A stretch of DNA of 64,000 nucleotides from Nanchangia anserum. GTDB lineage: Bacteria > Actinomycetota > Actinomycetes > Actinomycetales > Actinomycetaceae. Made by a program: the position numbers and the translations under genes. Location of the stretch: NCBI RefSeq assembly GCF_015240065.1, contig NZ_CP060506.1, positions 1,302,001 through 1,366,000 on the forward strand, given 5' to 3'. The notes under the pieces were generated by a model that saw only the letters and a list, made by a program, of their open reading frames with translations, was not told the origin of the DNA and searched no databases. Below are positions 26,772 to 35,533 of this stretch, piece after piece (position 1 is the stretch's first letter; each line of letters starts with the position of its first letter).

Positions 26772-27074
26772 TCAAAGCAGACGAGCTGCCTTAGAGTTCG
26801 TGGACGCGATCCTCCAGATGGCAGTAACCGCGCCGAGCGCCAGCAGGATCACCACCGGCAGACGCCACATCGCGTAGAAGTCGGCAACGTCAAGGTCCAG
26901 CGGTAGCAACGCGATCGCTACGAAGGGCGAACCAGCTAGACAGATGACGAGGGTAGCGAGGGCCGCCGACCCGGTTCTGGTTGCCTTAGCCCCTACCGAG
27001 CCGAACTTCAGGAAAACCACGAGGTCAACCACGAGCGCAGCTACAACAAGAATTGCTGGGATTAGATCCACCAT
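26772..27074 (-). CDS. Small three-helix membrane protein
   Basis: 100 residues, almost entirely hydrophobic: helices at about 3-24 (LIPAILVVAALVVDLVVFL), 36-58 and 68-90, with short charged connectors. I start it at the ATG at 27074, 13 bases after the preceding stop with GGTGG upstream. It follows a secreted DUF2599-like protein as a two-gene unit, an arrangement seen for secreted-effector/immunity pairs, though that role is only inferred here. A truncated near-identical C-terminus lies at 23982-24106. Confidence 0.7.
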   Translation of the reverse strand: MVDLIPAILVVAALVVDLVVFLKFGSVGAKATRTGSAALATLVICLAGSPFVAIALLPLDLDVADFYAMWRLPVVILLALGAVTAIWRIASTNSKAARLL

Positions 27075-27087
27075 GGAGACCACCGAC

Positions 27088-27690
27088 CTAATTGCAGTTA
27101 ATGGAGCTAACGTCAGCCGCTTTCTTGTGCGGCTCAAGGTTCCAAGGAGTCTTGAGCATGCCGTACTTGAAATGACACAAGTATTGCTTCTTCATGCTCG
27201 CATCCACGCCCGTTGCCCGGTGTCGCGTCCACTGGCTCGCCAGATGAAACTTTTGGTACACCGCGTTCCAAGTTTGAACACTTCCGTAGTTCCCAATGCC
27301 ACCACTCTTTGGCATCAGCGAGAGGGACACTACGCCACCGCGGTTAATCCACTTACCGTACTGAAAATAGGTTCCAAACGTGCCCGCCACAGCCGTCCGT
27401 TCGACACCATAGCTGGAGACCGCGACGCTTTGTTCACCGCCACCATCTTCGGCCTTCAAGTAAGCGTTAATTTCCGAAGTAGTGGGAACACGACCGTACT
27501 GGTCAAGATACATGTTGGTTTCTTCAAAAGATGGCGTGTGCCCCAAGATGCGCGAAAGGTTCTGCTGATCTTCTACCGTAAGACGCGAACTCGCACTTGC
27601 AGACGCGTCGGTAGGAACTATAAACACCAGCGAAGCGGCAACTGCGGACAAGCATCCCAACGCCTTGATTAACGAATTTCGAACTGCCAT
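27088..27690 (-). CDS. Secreted DUF2599-like protein
   Basis: 200 residues with a Sec signal peptide (MAVRNSLIKALGCLSAVAAS followed by LVFIVPTDASASA, cleavage probably after ASA near residue 33). The C-terminal half has VVSLSLMPKSGG, SVQTWNAVYQKFH and the closing KKQYLCHFKYGMLKTPWNLE, a pattern I associate with DUF2599, a domain of secreted actinobacterial proteins without known activity. An ideal GGAGG lies six bases before the ATG. It heads a two-gene unit with the small membrane protein downstream. Composition is AT-richer than core genes. Confidence 0.75.
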   Translation of the reverse strand: MAVRNSLIKALGCLSAVAASLVFIVPTDASASASSRLTVEDQQNLSRILGHTPSFEETNMYLDQYGRVPTTSEINAYLKAEDGGGEQSVAVSSYGVERTAVAGTFGTYFQYGKWINRGGVVSLSLMPKSGGIGNYGSVQTWNAVYQKFHLASQWTRHRATGVDASMKKQYLCHFKYGMLKTPWNLEPHKKAADVSSINCN

Positions 27691-27827
27691 CGAAACCTCC
27701 TACAGCTCCGTAGGTGTATATCTGTCATCACAGGTTACCACACCATGCCACCGTTGTCAACCAGCGCCAGCATTAGCTGCAAAATGGCGCTAGGTTCCAA
27801 CACCATCGGTCTCCCACCGAACAGCAG

Positions 27828-28348
27828 ACGCCACCAGTCGAGGACGCAAAGCCTTCCAAGCCCTGGTACAGGAATTGGATCGTTTGGGTTGTCATAGCCA
27901 TCGTGCTCCTCAGCATCTCTCGGTGCGGCTCCTAACGAGCGCGAGAAAGCAGCTTGCCAGCCAGTTCCGCGATTCCCACGCCCACATTCGAGGTAACGGA
28001 GCAGACGACCGAAGCCACGCCCAGCGAGCCTACGCTGTCGACGGAGTCACGCTCACCAAAGCTGTCACGGACGTCCGCATTGAAAATGACGTTGTCACAG
28101 TCGTGTTCGATCCCGCATCGGTCCACGCCGACCGGGAGACGTGGGACACCATGATCAACGTGTTCGACAACCTTGCTGAATGGACTGGAGCGCCGATCGC
28201 GTTCACAAATGACGAGTCAAAGGCTCTTCGGATGGCCGCCGAGACAGTCGACGCGGTTTATACGGATGGCTCATCTGGCGGCTCCCTCACTAAGGCAGAA
28301 ATATACCGAATGGGGACCGGCAAAGATCTGCCAGCAGACGAACGATAG
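27828..28348 (+). pseudogene. Broken TM-anchored extracytoplasmic protein
   Basis: Three consecutive frames each carry one part of a typical actinobacterial membrane-anchored protein. Frame one: EQQTPPVEDAKPSKPWYRNW then IVWVVIAIVLLSISRCGS and a stop. Frame two: a Thr/Ser/Pro/Glu linker, SAIPTPTFEVTEQTTEATPS. Frame three: a globular domain, VDGVTLTKAVTDVRIENDVV through TWDTMINVFDNLAEWTGAPI to YRMGTGKDLPADER. At least two frameshifts separate them and no in-frame start codon is visible at the 5' end, so the gene is dead in this sequence. Confidence 0.75.
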
Positions 28349-28395
28349 CGCAACCGCGAAACCGGCATCGACTATCCAGTGCACCTAAGCACACA

Positions 28396-28438
28396 GCGGT
28401 CCCTGGGAAGGCTCACCTCTCGCCTCCCCAGGGACCGC
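28396..28438. terminator. Bidirectional hairpin between pseudogene and aceB
   Basis: GCGGTCCCTGGG pairs perfectly with CCCAGGGACCGC (12 bp), with further pairing inside the loop (AGG/CCT). It sits between convergent units and would serve aceB on the leftward side. Confidence 0.65.
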
Positions 28439-28473
28439 GTGCTAACGGGTTCGGCTAGAGGCCGGCGTCACCG

Positions 28474-30114
28474 CTATTCGATATAGGCCGCGTAGGCGGG
28501 GATCGTCAGGAAGGTCGGGAACTGCTCGGCGAGGCAGACCTCGGCGAACATCTCGGTGGCGTTCTCGATGATCCGCGCGGCCCGTTCGTCGCCGTCGACC
28601 TCGGCGAGGAACCGCTCGCGCTCTTCGGCAAGGATCGCCCGCACATAGTCCGAAGTGATCGCATTGCCCTCTTCGGTCGTGCACGAGTGGTGGAGCCACT
28701 GCCAAATCTGCGAGCGCGAGATTTCGGCCGTCGCCGCATCCTCCATGAGGCCGTTGATCGCCGCAGCGCCGTTGCCCCCAATCCACGAGGCGAGATAGCG
28801 GATGCCGACCGAGATGTTCGTGCGCACTCCCCCGTCGGTGATCGCTCCGGGTGTGCGCGGCATCGCCAGCAGGTCGTCCTCATTCACCTTGACGTCGTCG
28901 CGGGTACGCGCGATCTGGTAATCGGCGTCGCCGAGTTTGGCGTCGAAGACCTCGCGGACATATCCGACCATGCCGGGGTGGGCCACCCACGACCCGTCGA
29001 AACCGTCGTCGGCCTCGCGCCCCTTGTCCTCGCGAACTTTAGCCTCGGCGGCGGCGTTCGCCTCAGGATCCTTCGACGGAATGAAGGCGCTCATGCCGCC
29101 GATCGCGTGGGCACCGCGCTTGTGGCACGTGCGAACGAGCAACTCCGTGTAGGCCCTCATGAAGGGAACGGTCATCGTGATGTCACCGCGATCGGGCAGG
29201 ACCCACTTGGGGCCGGAATCGCGGAACTTCTTGATCGCCGAGAAAATGTAGTCCCAGCGCCCCGCATTCAACCCCGCCGAATACTCGCGCAGCTCCCACA
29301 GGATCTCCTCCATCTCGAACGGCGCCATGATCGTCTCGATGAGGCAGGTCGCGCGGATGGTCCCGTGGTCGATTTCGACGTAGTCCTCGGCGAAGGTGAA
29401 GACGTCCGCCCACAGCTTCGCCTCCTCGCGATTCTCCATCTTGGGCAGATAGAAATACGGCCCCACCCCACGCTCGATCAGCTCGGCGGCGTTGTGGAAG
29501 AAATACAGCCCGAAGTCCGTCAGCGACGCCGACGTCGAGTGCCCACCGATCCGCAGGTGCTTTTCCGTCATGTGCCACCCGCGCGGGCGCACGATGATCG
29601 TCGGCCGCGGCCCCTCGCCCAACGTGTACTTCTTGCCCGTGGGCGCCGTATAGGAAATCGTTTCGCGAATCGCGTCGTAAAGATTGATCTGCCCGCCGAT
29701 GACGTTTGCCCAGTGCGGGGTATTGGCGTCCTCGAGATCGGCGAGCCAGCAATCGGCACCCGAGTTGAGGGCGTTGATCGTCATCTTGCGTTCCGTTGGA
29801 CCCGTGATCTCGACGTGGCGCTTGGCCAGGCCGGGCGCAATCGGGGCGACTCGCCAGCTGTCGTCGTCACGGATCGCCGCGCCATCCGGGCGGAAATGCG
29901 GCAGGTATCCACCGGCCAGGCGCTTACGACGGTCGTGGCGATAGGCCAAGCGCTCGGCGCGGCGGTGGTGGAAACGCTCATGCAGCGCCGCGAGGAAATC
30001 CAGCGCCTCAGGCGTGAGGATCTCACCTTCGCGCGCCATCGGGTTCGATCCGGGGTCTTCACCGGTGGGGCGCCGAATTTCGATGTCGGCCCCCGTGAGA
30101 GTTTTCCTGTTCAT
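28474..30114 (-). CDS. aceB: Malate synthase A
   Basis: Condenses glyoxylate with acetyl-CoA to malate, the second glyoxylate-shunt step. 546 residues with family A landmarks: DLEDANTPHWANVIGGQINL (catalytic region near residue 160), RPRGWHMTEKH, FGLYFFHNA, YLPKMENREEAKLW, GAHAIGGMSAFIP and the C-terminal SQIWQWLHH. The start at ATG 30114 (MNRKTLTGADIEI) fits family length; the frame is open far upstream into aceA antisense and should not be extended. It lies 59 bp downstream of aceA, in the same orientation. Confidence 0.96.
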   Translation of the reverse strand: MNRKTLTGADIEIRRPTGEDPGSNPMAREGEILTPEALDFLAALHERFHHRRAERLAYRHDRRKRLAGGYLPHFRPDGAAIRDDDSWRVAPIAPGLAKRHVEITGPTERKMTINALNSGADCWLADLEDANTPHWANVIGGQINLYDAIRETISYTAPTGKKYTLGEGPRPTIIVRPRGWHMTEKHLRIGGHSTSASLTDFGLYFFHNAAELIERGVGPYFYLPKMENREEAKLWADVFTFAEDYVEIDHGTIRATCLIETIMAPFEMEEILWELREYSAGLNAGRWDYIFSAIKKFRDSGPKWVLPDRGDITMTVPFMRAYTELLVRTCHKRGAHAIGGMSAFIPSKDPEANAAAEAKVREDKGREADDGFDGSWVAHPGMVGYVREVFDAKLGDADYQIARTRDDVKVNEDDLLAMPRTPGAITDGGVRTNISVGIRYLASWIGGNGAAAINGLMEDAATAEISRSQIWQWLHHSCTTEEGNAITSDYVRAILAEERERFLAEVDGDERAARIIENATEMFAEVCLAEQFPTFLTIPAYAAYIE

Positions 30115-30173
30115 CTTCGTCACTCTTCCTTGAGTCATCACGGGCATCGCCACGGGCGACACCCCTACAGATT

Positions 30174-31451
30174 TCAGAATTGGGCTTCTTCGGTCGATCC
30201 CTTGATCGCGGTTGTCGACGAATCGGGGTTGACCGTCGTCGCGACCATGTCGAAGTATCCCGCGCCAACCTCGCGCTGGTGGCGCACCGCTGTATAGCCG
30301 CGCGACTCGGCCGCGAATTCCTTCTGTTGCAGCTCGACAAACGCGCTCATATCGCGGTCGCGATACCCCTCGGCCAACTCGAACATGCCGTAGTTGATCT
30401 GGTGGAATCCCGCGAGCGTGATGAACTGGAAGCGGTACCCCATCTCGCCCAGCTCGCGTTGGAAACGCGCGATCTGGTCGTCGTCGAGATTGGCTTTCCA
30501 GTTGAACGACGGCGAGCAGTTGTAGGCGAGCATCTTGTCGGGGAACTCCGCCTTGACCGCTTCGGCGACGCGACGCGCCATCTCCATGTCCGGCGTGTTC
30601 GTCTCGAACCACAACAGGTCGGCATAGGGGGCGAACGCCTTGAGGCGAGCGATGACGACCTCTTCTCCCTCACGGGTGTAGAAGTGGCCTTCGGGCGAGC
30701 GCTCTCCGGTGAGGAACTGCCGATCGATCTCGTCGATGTCTGAGGTGATGAGCGTCGCCGCCAACGAGTCGGTACGGGCGACGATGAGGGTGGGAACTCC
30801 CATGACGTCCGCGGCCAGGCGCGCAGCCGTCAGGTTGCGGATGTGCTGCGAGGTCGGGATGAGCACCTTCCCACCCAGGTGGCCGCACTTCTTCTCGCTC
30901 GAGAGCTGGTCCTCCCAGTGCACTCCCGAGGCACCCGAGCGGATCATCGCCTTCATCAGTTCAAACGCGTTGAGCGGACCGCCGAAGCCGGCTTCGGCGT
31001 CGGCGACGATTGGCAGGAAATAATCCGTGTCCTCCCGACCCTCGCTCCACTCGATCTCGTCGGCGCGGGCGAGCGCATTGTTTATGCGGCGCACCATCTT
31101 TGGCACGGAGTCGTAGGGGTAGAGGGACTGGTCTGGGTAGGTCGCATCGGCGGTGTTGCCGTCGGCGGCCACCTGCCATCCCGACAGATAGATCGCCTGC
31201 AGGCCGGCCTTGGCCATCTCCACCGCCTGATTGCCGGTGATGGCTCCCAGCGCGTTCGTGTACGACGTCGTCGTCAGGCGATCCCACAGCCGCGCGGCAC
31301 CCTTGCGTGCCAGCGTGGCCTCTTCGATGATCGATCCCTGCAAGGCGACCACCTGCTCGGCCGTGTAGGGACGGGTGATTCCCGCCCACCGCGGATTTGT
31401 CGCCCAGTCGTTCTCGATGCCGGCGATTCGCTCAATCCTGCTCGTGCTCAT
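30174..31451 (-). CDS. aceA: Isocitrate lyase
   Basis: Cleaves isocitrate to succinate and glyoxylate. 425 residues with the catalytic loop KKCGHLGGK (Cys near residue 190), [10 protein letters not shown], metal-binding ADAEAGFGG, and the C-terminal [20 protein letters not shown]. It heads the aceA-aceB unit and is transcribed divergently from the ramB-like regulator gene. In corynebacteria RamB represses aceA and aceB in the absence of acetate; the gene arrangement here suggests the same circuit. Confidence 0.97.
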   Translation of the reverse strand: MSTSRIERIAGIENDWATNPRWAGITRPYTAEQVVALQGSIIEEATLARKGAARLWDRLTTTSYTNALGAITGNQAVEMAKAGLQAIYLSGWQVAADGNTADATYPDQSLYPYDSVPKMVRRINNALARADEIEWSEGREDTDYFLPIVADAEAGFGGPLNAFELMKAMIRSGASGVHWEDQLSSEKKCGHLGGKVLIPTSQHIRNLTAARLAADVMGVPTLIVARTDSLAATLITSDIDEIDRQFLTGERSPEGHFYTREGEEVVIARLKAFAPYADLLWFETNTPDMEMARRVAEAVKAEFPDKMLAYNCSPSFNWKANLDDDQIARFQRELGEMGYRFQFITLAGFHQINYGMFELAEGYRDRDMSAFVELQQKEFAAESRGYTAVRHQREVGAGYFDMVATTVNPDSSTTAIKGSTEEAQF

Positions 31452-31606
31452 GATGATGACCTCTTACTCACGTGTCATCCCGGCTCCGCGAGACCCTTCG
31501 GCTGCTGCGGCGACGGGATCAATATGGCTTCCGACACCCCAACTATCTCGAGGTCAAGAAACCCGATCTAGAGATTTTTTATGCAAAATCCGCCTATTCT
31601 TCACAT
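31452..31606. promoter_or_regulatory. Divergent aceA / ramB control region
   Basis: 155 bp between divergent starts, with an AT-rich centre (GAGATTTTTTATGCAAAATC near 31571-31590) unlike the GC-rich surroundings. The GCAAAA element resembles the TTTGCAAA core described for RamB targets, so it may be the operator. No firm -35/-10 assignment could be made. Confidence 0.4.
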
Positions 31607-33068
31607 ATGGCACAGACAGCGCAGTCTTCACTCGGCGACGTTGACGAGGCCCTGCTCGGCAAGCGGATCCGCCACGCCCGCAAGGCGGCCCGGCGCACGC
31701 TGGGCAGTGTGGCGAACGCCGTCGGCTATTCCTCCTCCTACCTCTCGCAAATCGAAACGGGCAAACGCCCCGCGTCTGTCTATCCTCACCGCCATCGCGG
31801 CCGAACTCGGGGTATCGATGGACGTCCTGCTCGCCCAGGAACCGCCGAGCGAGCGCGCCGGCCTCGAACTCGAATTAGCGAAACTCCAAGACGCCCCAAG
31901 CGCCCGCAAAGCCCAGCTCCCCCGTGTGTCCCACCCGGAGCGCATCGGGACGGAAGAGCTGCGCGCGCTCGTCGGCCTCCACCACGCGCTCGCCGCGGCG
32001 ACGACGATTCGCTCCTCGACCCCGGAAGAGGCCCGCGCGGCCAATCGGCAGCTACGCGCCGACATGCTCGCGCGCGGCAACTACTTCCCCACCATCGAGG
32101 CGCGGGCCGCTCAGCTGACCGAGGCAATCGGGCACAGTGGCGGCCCCCTGGACGCGTCGCTGCTGCGCAGCATCGTCAAGCGCTTCGACTACACGATCGT
32201 GCGTTCCGCCGACCTGCCCTACGCCGCGCGCAGCCTGCTCGACTATCGCAACCGCCGCCTCTACCTGCCCGCATCCTCGCGCGACGGGCGCGACGAGCGG
32301 ATTCATGTCCTGCGCGCGCTGGCCGATCTCGCGCTCGACCACGACCGCCCGGCGACATTCGCGACCTTTCTGCGTCAACGCGTGGAATCGAACTACTTTG
32401 CCTGCGCGCTCCTCATGCCCGAGTCGCTCGCGCTGTCCTACCTGCGTTCAGCGAAGCTCGAGCGCCGCCTCGACCTCCACGAGTTCGCCCACCATTTCGC
32501 CGTTCCCTACGAGACAGCCGTGCACCGGTTCACGAATCTCGCGACGCACCACCTGTCGATCCCCGTGCACTTTTCGCGAGTCTCGCGCGACGGCGTCATC
32601 TACAAGGCCTATGCAAACGACGGCGTCGTCTTCCCCACGGACGTCACGGGTGCCATTGAAGGCCAGTTAGCGTGCCGAAAGTGGGCGGTGCGCCAGGCCT
32701 TCGCCCAGCCCGACCGCTTTGCCCCGCACGCCCAGTACACCGACACGTCGGCGGGAACGTTCTTCTGCACCGCGCAGGTGACGACCGCGAGCGCCGGCGA
32801 ATTCAGCGTCGGTCTCGGTGTCCCGTTTACGGACTCGAAGTGGTTTCGGTTGCGCGCGACGCCGCATCGCCAGTCGTCGACGTGTCCGGATCGCAGTTGC
32901 TGCCGGCTATCGCCCCAGCACCTGGCCGACAGGTGGGAGGAACACGCCTTCGCGCAGGTGCGCGCGCACGCCCACCTGCTTGCGGCGGTTCCTCCGGGCG
33001 CATTTCCGGGGTTAGATCCCGTCGAGATATACGAATTCCTCGAGGGCCAGGCGGGGCTGAGCGATTAG
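31607..33068 (+). pseudogene. ramB: RamB-like regulator, frameshifted
   Basis: An XRE-type helix-turn-helix (LLGKRIRHARKAARRTLGSV, then SSYLSQIETGKRP) is encoded from the ATG at 31607, but the frame is lost at the CCCC near 31772-31776. The sequence resumes one frame over as RLSILTAIAAELGVSMDVLL and continues to 33068 through the ImmA/IrrE-like region (FACALLMPESLALSYL, HEFAHHFAVPYETAVHRFTN) and the C-terminal DUF2083-type domain. Removing one C gives a continuous protein of about 486 residues, normal for RamB. Divergence from aceA supports the identity. If the break is real, the glyoxylate genes would lack this regulator; alternatively it is a base-call error in a short C tract. Confidence 0.82.
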
Positions 33069-35086
33069 TTGTATCCCTGGTAATCGTCGTGGACGGCGAT
33101 AGCCGACAGCTCGACCGTGCCGTCGGGAAGATCCCAATAGAGCACACGACGCGCGGCGTGCGTTGACTGTTCCAGCCGCACTCGACGCGCTATCGCGCCG
33201 TCGTTGCGGGGCCGGGTTTTCGCCCCGCCCTGCCCACTCGACCGCTTATCGAGGATGCGCGCGTGGGCTCCCTCGCGCGATTTGCACGTCACGATCTCGG
33301 CGAGAACGCGCAGCAACTTGCGTCGAGGCACCTGCCGGCCCACCGTGTGCAAGGTATCGAAAAAGCCCTTCGAGAAGGTGTAGGGCCGAATCGGCCACTT
33401 CTCCTTATCCTCGAGGCTGAACCATATGCTCCACATGAGCTCGATTTCGAACCTCAGCTGCTCTTCGGGGCTCGAGAACTCCTGTCCGCCGATACGTGCT
33501 TCCCACTCGCCCCCGTCGCGGGAACGCGTGGGGCTAGCCGCCTGCGGTTTCGGCGCGGTGAGGGCGCGCAGCTGTTCGGGTGTATATCGGTGCGACAGGC
33601 GCTCGATCCGGGATTTGTCGGTGGCGCGGTCCTGCTCCGCATGTTCCAGCTGTTTCTCGAGGATTTCGACGCGAGCGCGAGAGCGCGCTGCCTCGTCTTT
33701 GGCCTGTTGTGTCTGCGTGCGTTGGCTGTGCAGTTGCCGTTTGAGGTCCTCGATGGCCAGGCGGTAGGCCTGTTCACGCTTGTCTTGTTGCTCGATGCGT
33801 TCGATGGTGGAGTACTCGGCGACATTGTCGTCGAAGGCCTGATCGATGGCGCGGCGCAGCCGCTCTAACTCGTCCTCGATGACGCTGATGACATCGTGGG
33901 GTTCGACGCGATCGGTGTCGGCATCGACGATTTCTCGCGCGTATTCCTCGGCGTTTTTGCGCTCCTGCGTCTGGTACTCGGCGTACAGCCAGGAAGGCCC
34001 ATCCGGGATGTAGCTGACGACGTGGGAAAGTTCGTCCTCATCGGCCAACTCGGCACGCACGCCCTCACCATCGTCAAGGAGGGCAACGGGGATGATCTGG
34101 CCGACGCGGAAACTGTCGGTCACCCCGGAAATCGGCACAATCATTCCCGGGGCCACCTCGACGTCACCTGCCGGACCTGTCGCGTGAATACGCCCCAGCA
34201 CGACGGTGTCAGCGCGCACCTGGCGCTGCAACTGTGCCGATGAGACCAAGTCGGGAATGGCCGTGACGAGACCGTCGGCGTCGTTGACCCGGACTCTCAC
34301 CTCCGTTCCCTGCGCCAATACGTCGGTGACGACCAGGCCGGGGTCAACGCCGAGAGTCGCGAAATTCAGAGTGTAGAGCTGCCCCTCAACGCTGACGTAG
34401 GCCTGATAGGGGTCGTCCTCGTAAAGGCCTGCCGTGCCGGTCACTAGGCGCGGTTCGACGACCTGGCGGGTCTCCGAGCGCGAATATGTCGTCGCGGTGC
34501 TGTTGTCCTCACACCGGCGCACGGCGTGAGCGACATAGCGAGCGTGATCGATCGGAGCCTTGCGCACCTCGATTCGAGGCACCTGACGGTCCCACCACGT
34601 CCCGCCGTAGCCATAGACCCGCACGATTTCCGCAGCGACGCCGAGGTAGCCGTTGCCCGTGGCCGCCTTCAGCTCATCGATGAGGCCGGCCGAGACCGCC
34701 GTCGATGCCGCCAGGGCAATGAGCACGTCGGAAGATACCTCGTCGAGGAGAACGTCGAGATCGATGAACTCCAGGCCGTCGAAAGCAGCGATGAGGACGG
34801 CAACGTCATGGCGATCGGGAGCGAGCAGCTGACGGGCAAAGTCGCGCCCATCCTCACGATGAGCCAGGACGCGCACGCGTTCTCCCACGCTGCGACGCAG
34901 GCGCTCGGGGTAGGTGGCGGGCTGTCCGGGCGGGGACGAGAGCGGGGATGACGCACGGGAATCAGCAGGATCTGCCGCGGCCGTACCCTCGCCGTCGACG
35001 CTCGCCTGATGGCGCTCGAGACGTTCGATGGCGTCGAGGGACTTGCGCGCACTGTTCGAATTAAAGGCAAGTTTCTTCTTCGGCAT
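33065..35086 (-). CDS. Large coiled-coil protein of unknown function
   Basis: 673 residues from the ATG at 35086 (GGGAG seven bases upstream). Order of parts: basic N-terminus and acidic linker (1-75), an alpha/beta region (75-290), an S1/OB-like beta segment (about 300-370: VVLGRIHATGPAGDVEVAPG, FRVGQIIPVALLDDGEGVRA), a long heptad coiled coil (about 410-540, rich in E, R, Q), and a C-terminal helical domain with WPIRPYTFSKGFFDTLHTVG, KLLRVLAEIVTCKSREG and a final HAARRVLYWDLPDGTVELSA. No membrane segments or enzyme motifs. I recognise no family; an OB-like fold plus coiled coil and basic C-terminus suggest nucleic-acid binding. Convergent with ramB, stops overlapping. Confidence 0.8.
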   Translation of the reverse strand: MPKKKLAFNSNSARKSLDAIERLERHQASVDGEGTAAADPADSRASSPLSSPPGQPATYPERLRRSVGERVRVLAHREDGRDFARQLLAPDRHDVAVLIAAFDGLEFIDLDVLLDEVSSDVLIALAASTAVSAGLIDELKAATGNGYLGVAAEIVRVYGYGGTWWDRQVPRIEVRKAPIDHARYVAHAVRRCEDNSTATTYSRSETRQVVEPRLVTGTAGLYEDDPYQAYVSVEGQLYTLNFATLGVDPGLVVTDVLAQGTEVRVRVNDADGLVTAIPDLVSSAQLQRQVRADTVVLGRIHATGPAGDVEVAPGMIVPISGVTDSFRVGQIIPVALLDDGEGVRAELADEDELSHVVSYIPDGPSWLYAEYQTQERKNAEEYAREIVDADTDRVEPHDVISVIEDELERLRRAIDQAFDDNVAEYSTIERIEQQDKREQAYRLAIEDLKRQLHSQRTQTQQAKDEAARSRARVEILEKQLEHAEQDRATDKSRIERLSHRYTPEQLRALTAPKPQAASPTRSRDGGEWEARIGGQEFSSPEEQLRFEIELMWSIWFSLEDKEKWPIRPYTFSKGFFDTLHTVGRQVPRRKLLRVLAEIVTCKSREGAHARILDKRSSGQGGAKTRPRNDGAIARRVRLEQSTHAARRVLYWDLPDGTVELSAIAVHDDYQGYN

Positions 35087-35256
35087 AGCGAGGCTCCCGT
35101 GGTGTGCCGGCACCGGCGTCACCCCGCCAGCATGCGCGACCCGATCGTCAAGGTGGTGTGTCTTCTCAGACTATCGTCCATCACGTGCACGGCTCAGACG
35201 TCTCGGCCGTCACCCGCGCATGCGCGCCGGTGACGGCCGAGACTCACGGTGTCAGA

Positions 35257-35514
35257 TTAGCGACCGGTATGGGCCGCCTCATCGACGGAGTCGGTGCTCT
35301 TGCCACCATCGGGAGCGACAAAAGCCCACGCCCACATGACAATCGCAACGACGAGCAGGGCCAAGCCGGCCCACAGGTTCGCGTGGATTCCTCCCGACTT
35401 AGCCAATTCCTCGGCCGAGGTCGTGAAGAACGAACACACGAGCAAGAAGATCCCGATGATTCCGAGAACCGAGCCGATGACGACTCGGATATCGCCGATA
35501 GATAGACGTTTCAT
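35257..35514 (-). CDS. Small membrane protein linked to symporter
   Basis: 85 residues with two membrane helices (about 9-31 VVIGSVLGIIGIFLLVCSFF and 45-66 LWAGLALLVVAIVMWAWAFV) and a charged tail. It starts 19 bases after the stop of the sodium:solute symporter gene, with GGAAGC upstream of the ATG, so it is cotranscribed. Small membrane partners accompany several sodium/solute symporters; an accessory role is inferred. Not assigned to a family. Confidence 0.7.
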   Translation of the reverse strand: MKRLSIGDIRVVIGSVLGIIGIFLLVCSFFTTSAEELAKSGGIHANLWAGLALLVVAIVMWAWAFVAPDGGKSTDSVDEAAHTGR

Positions 35515-35533
35515 GGTCGAGCTTCCTTTCGGC

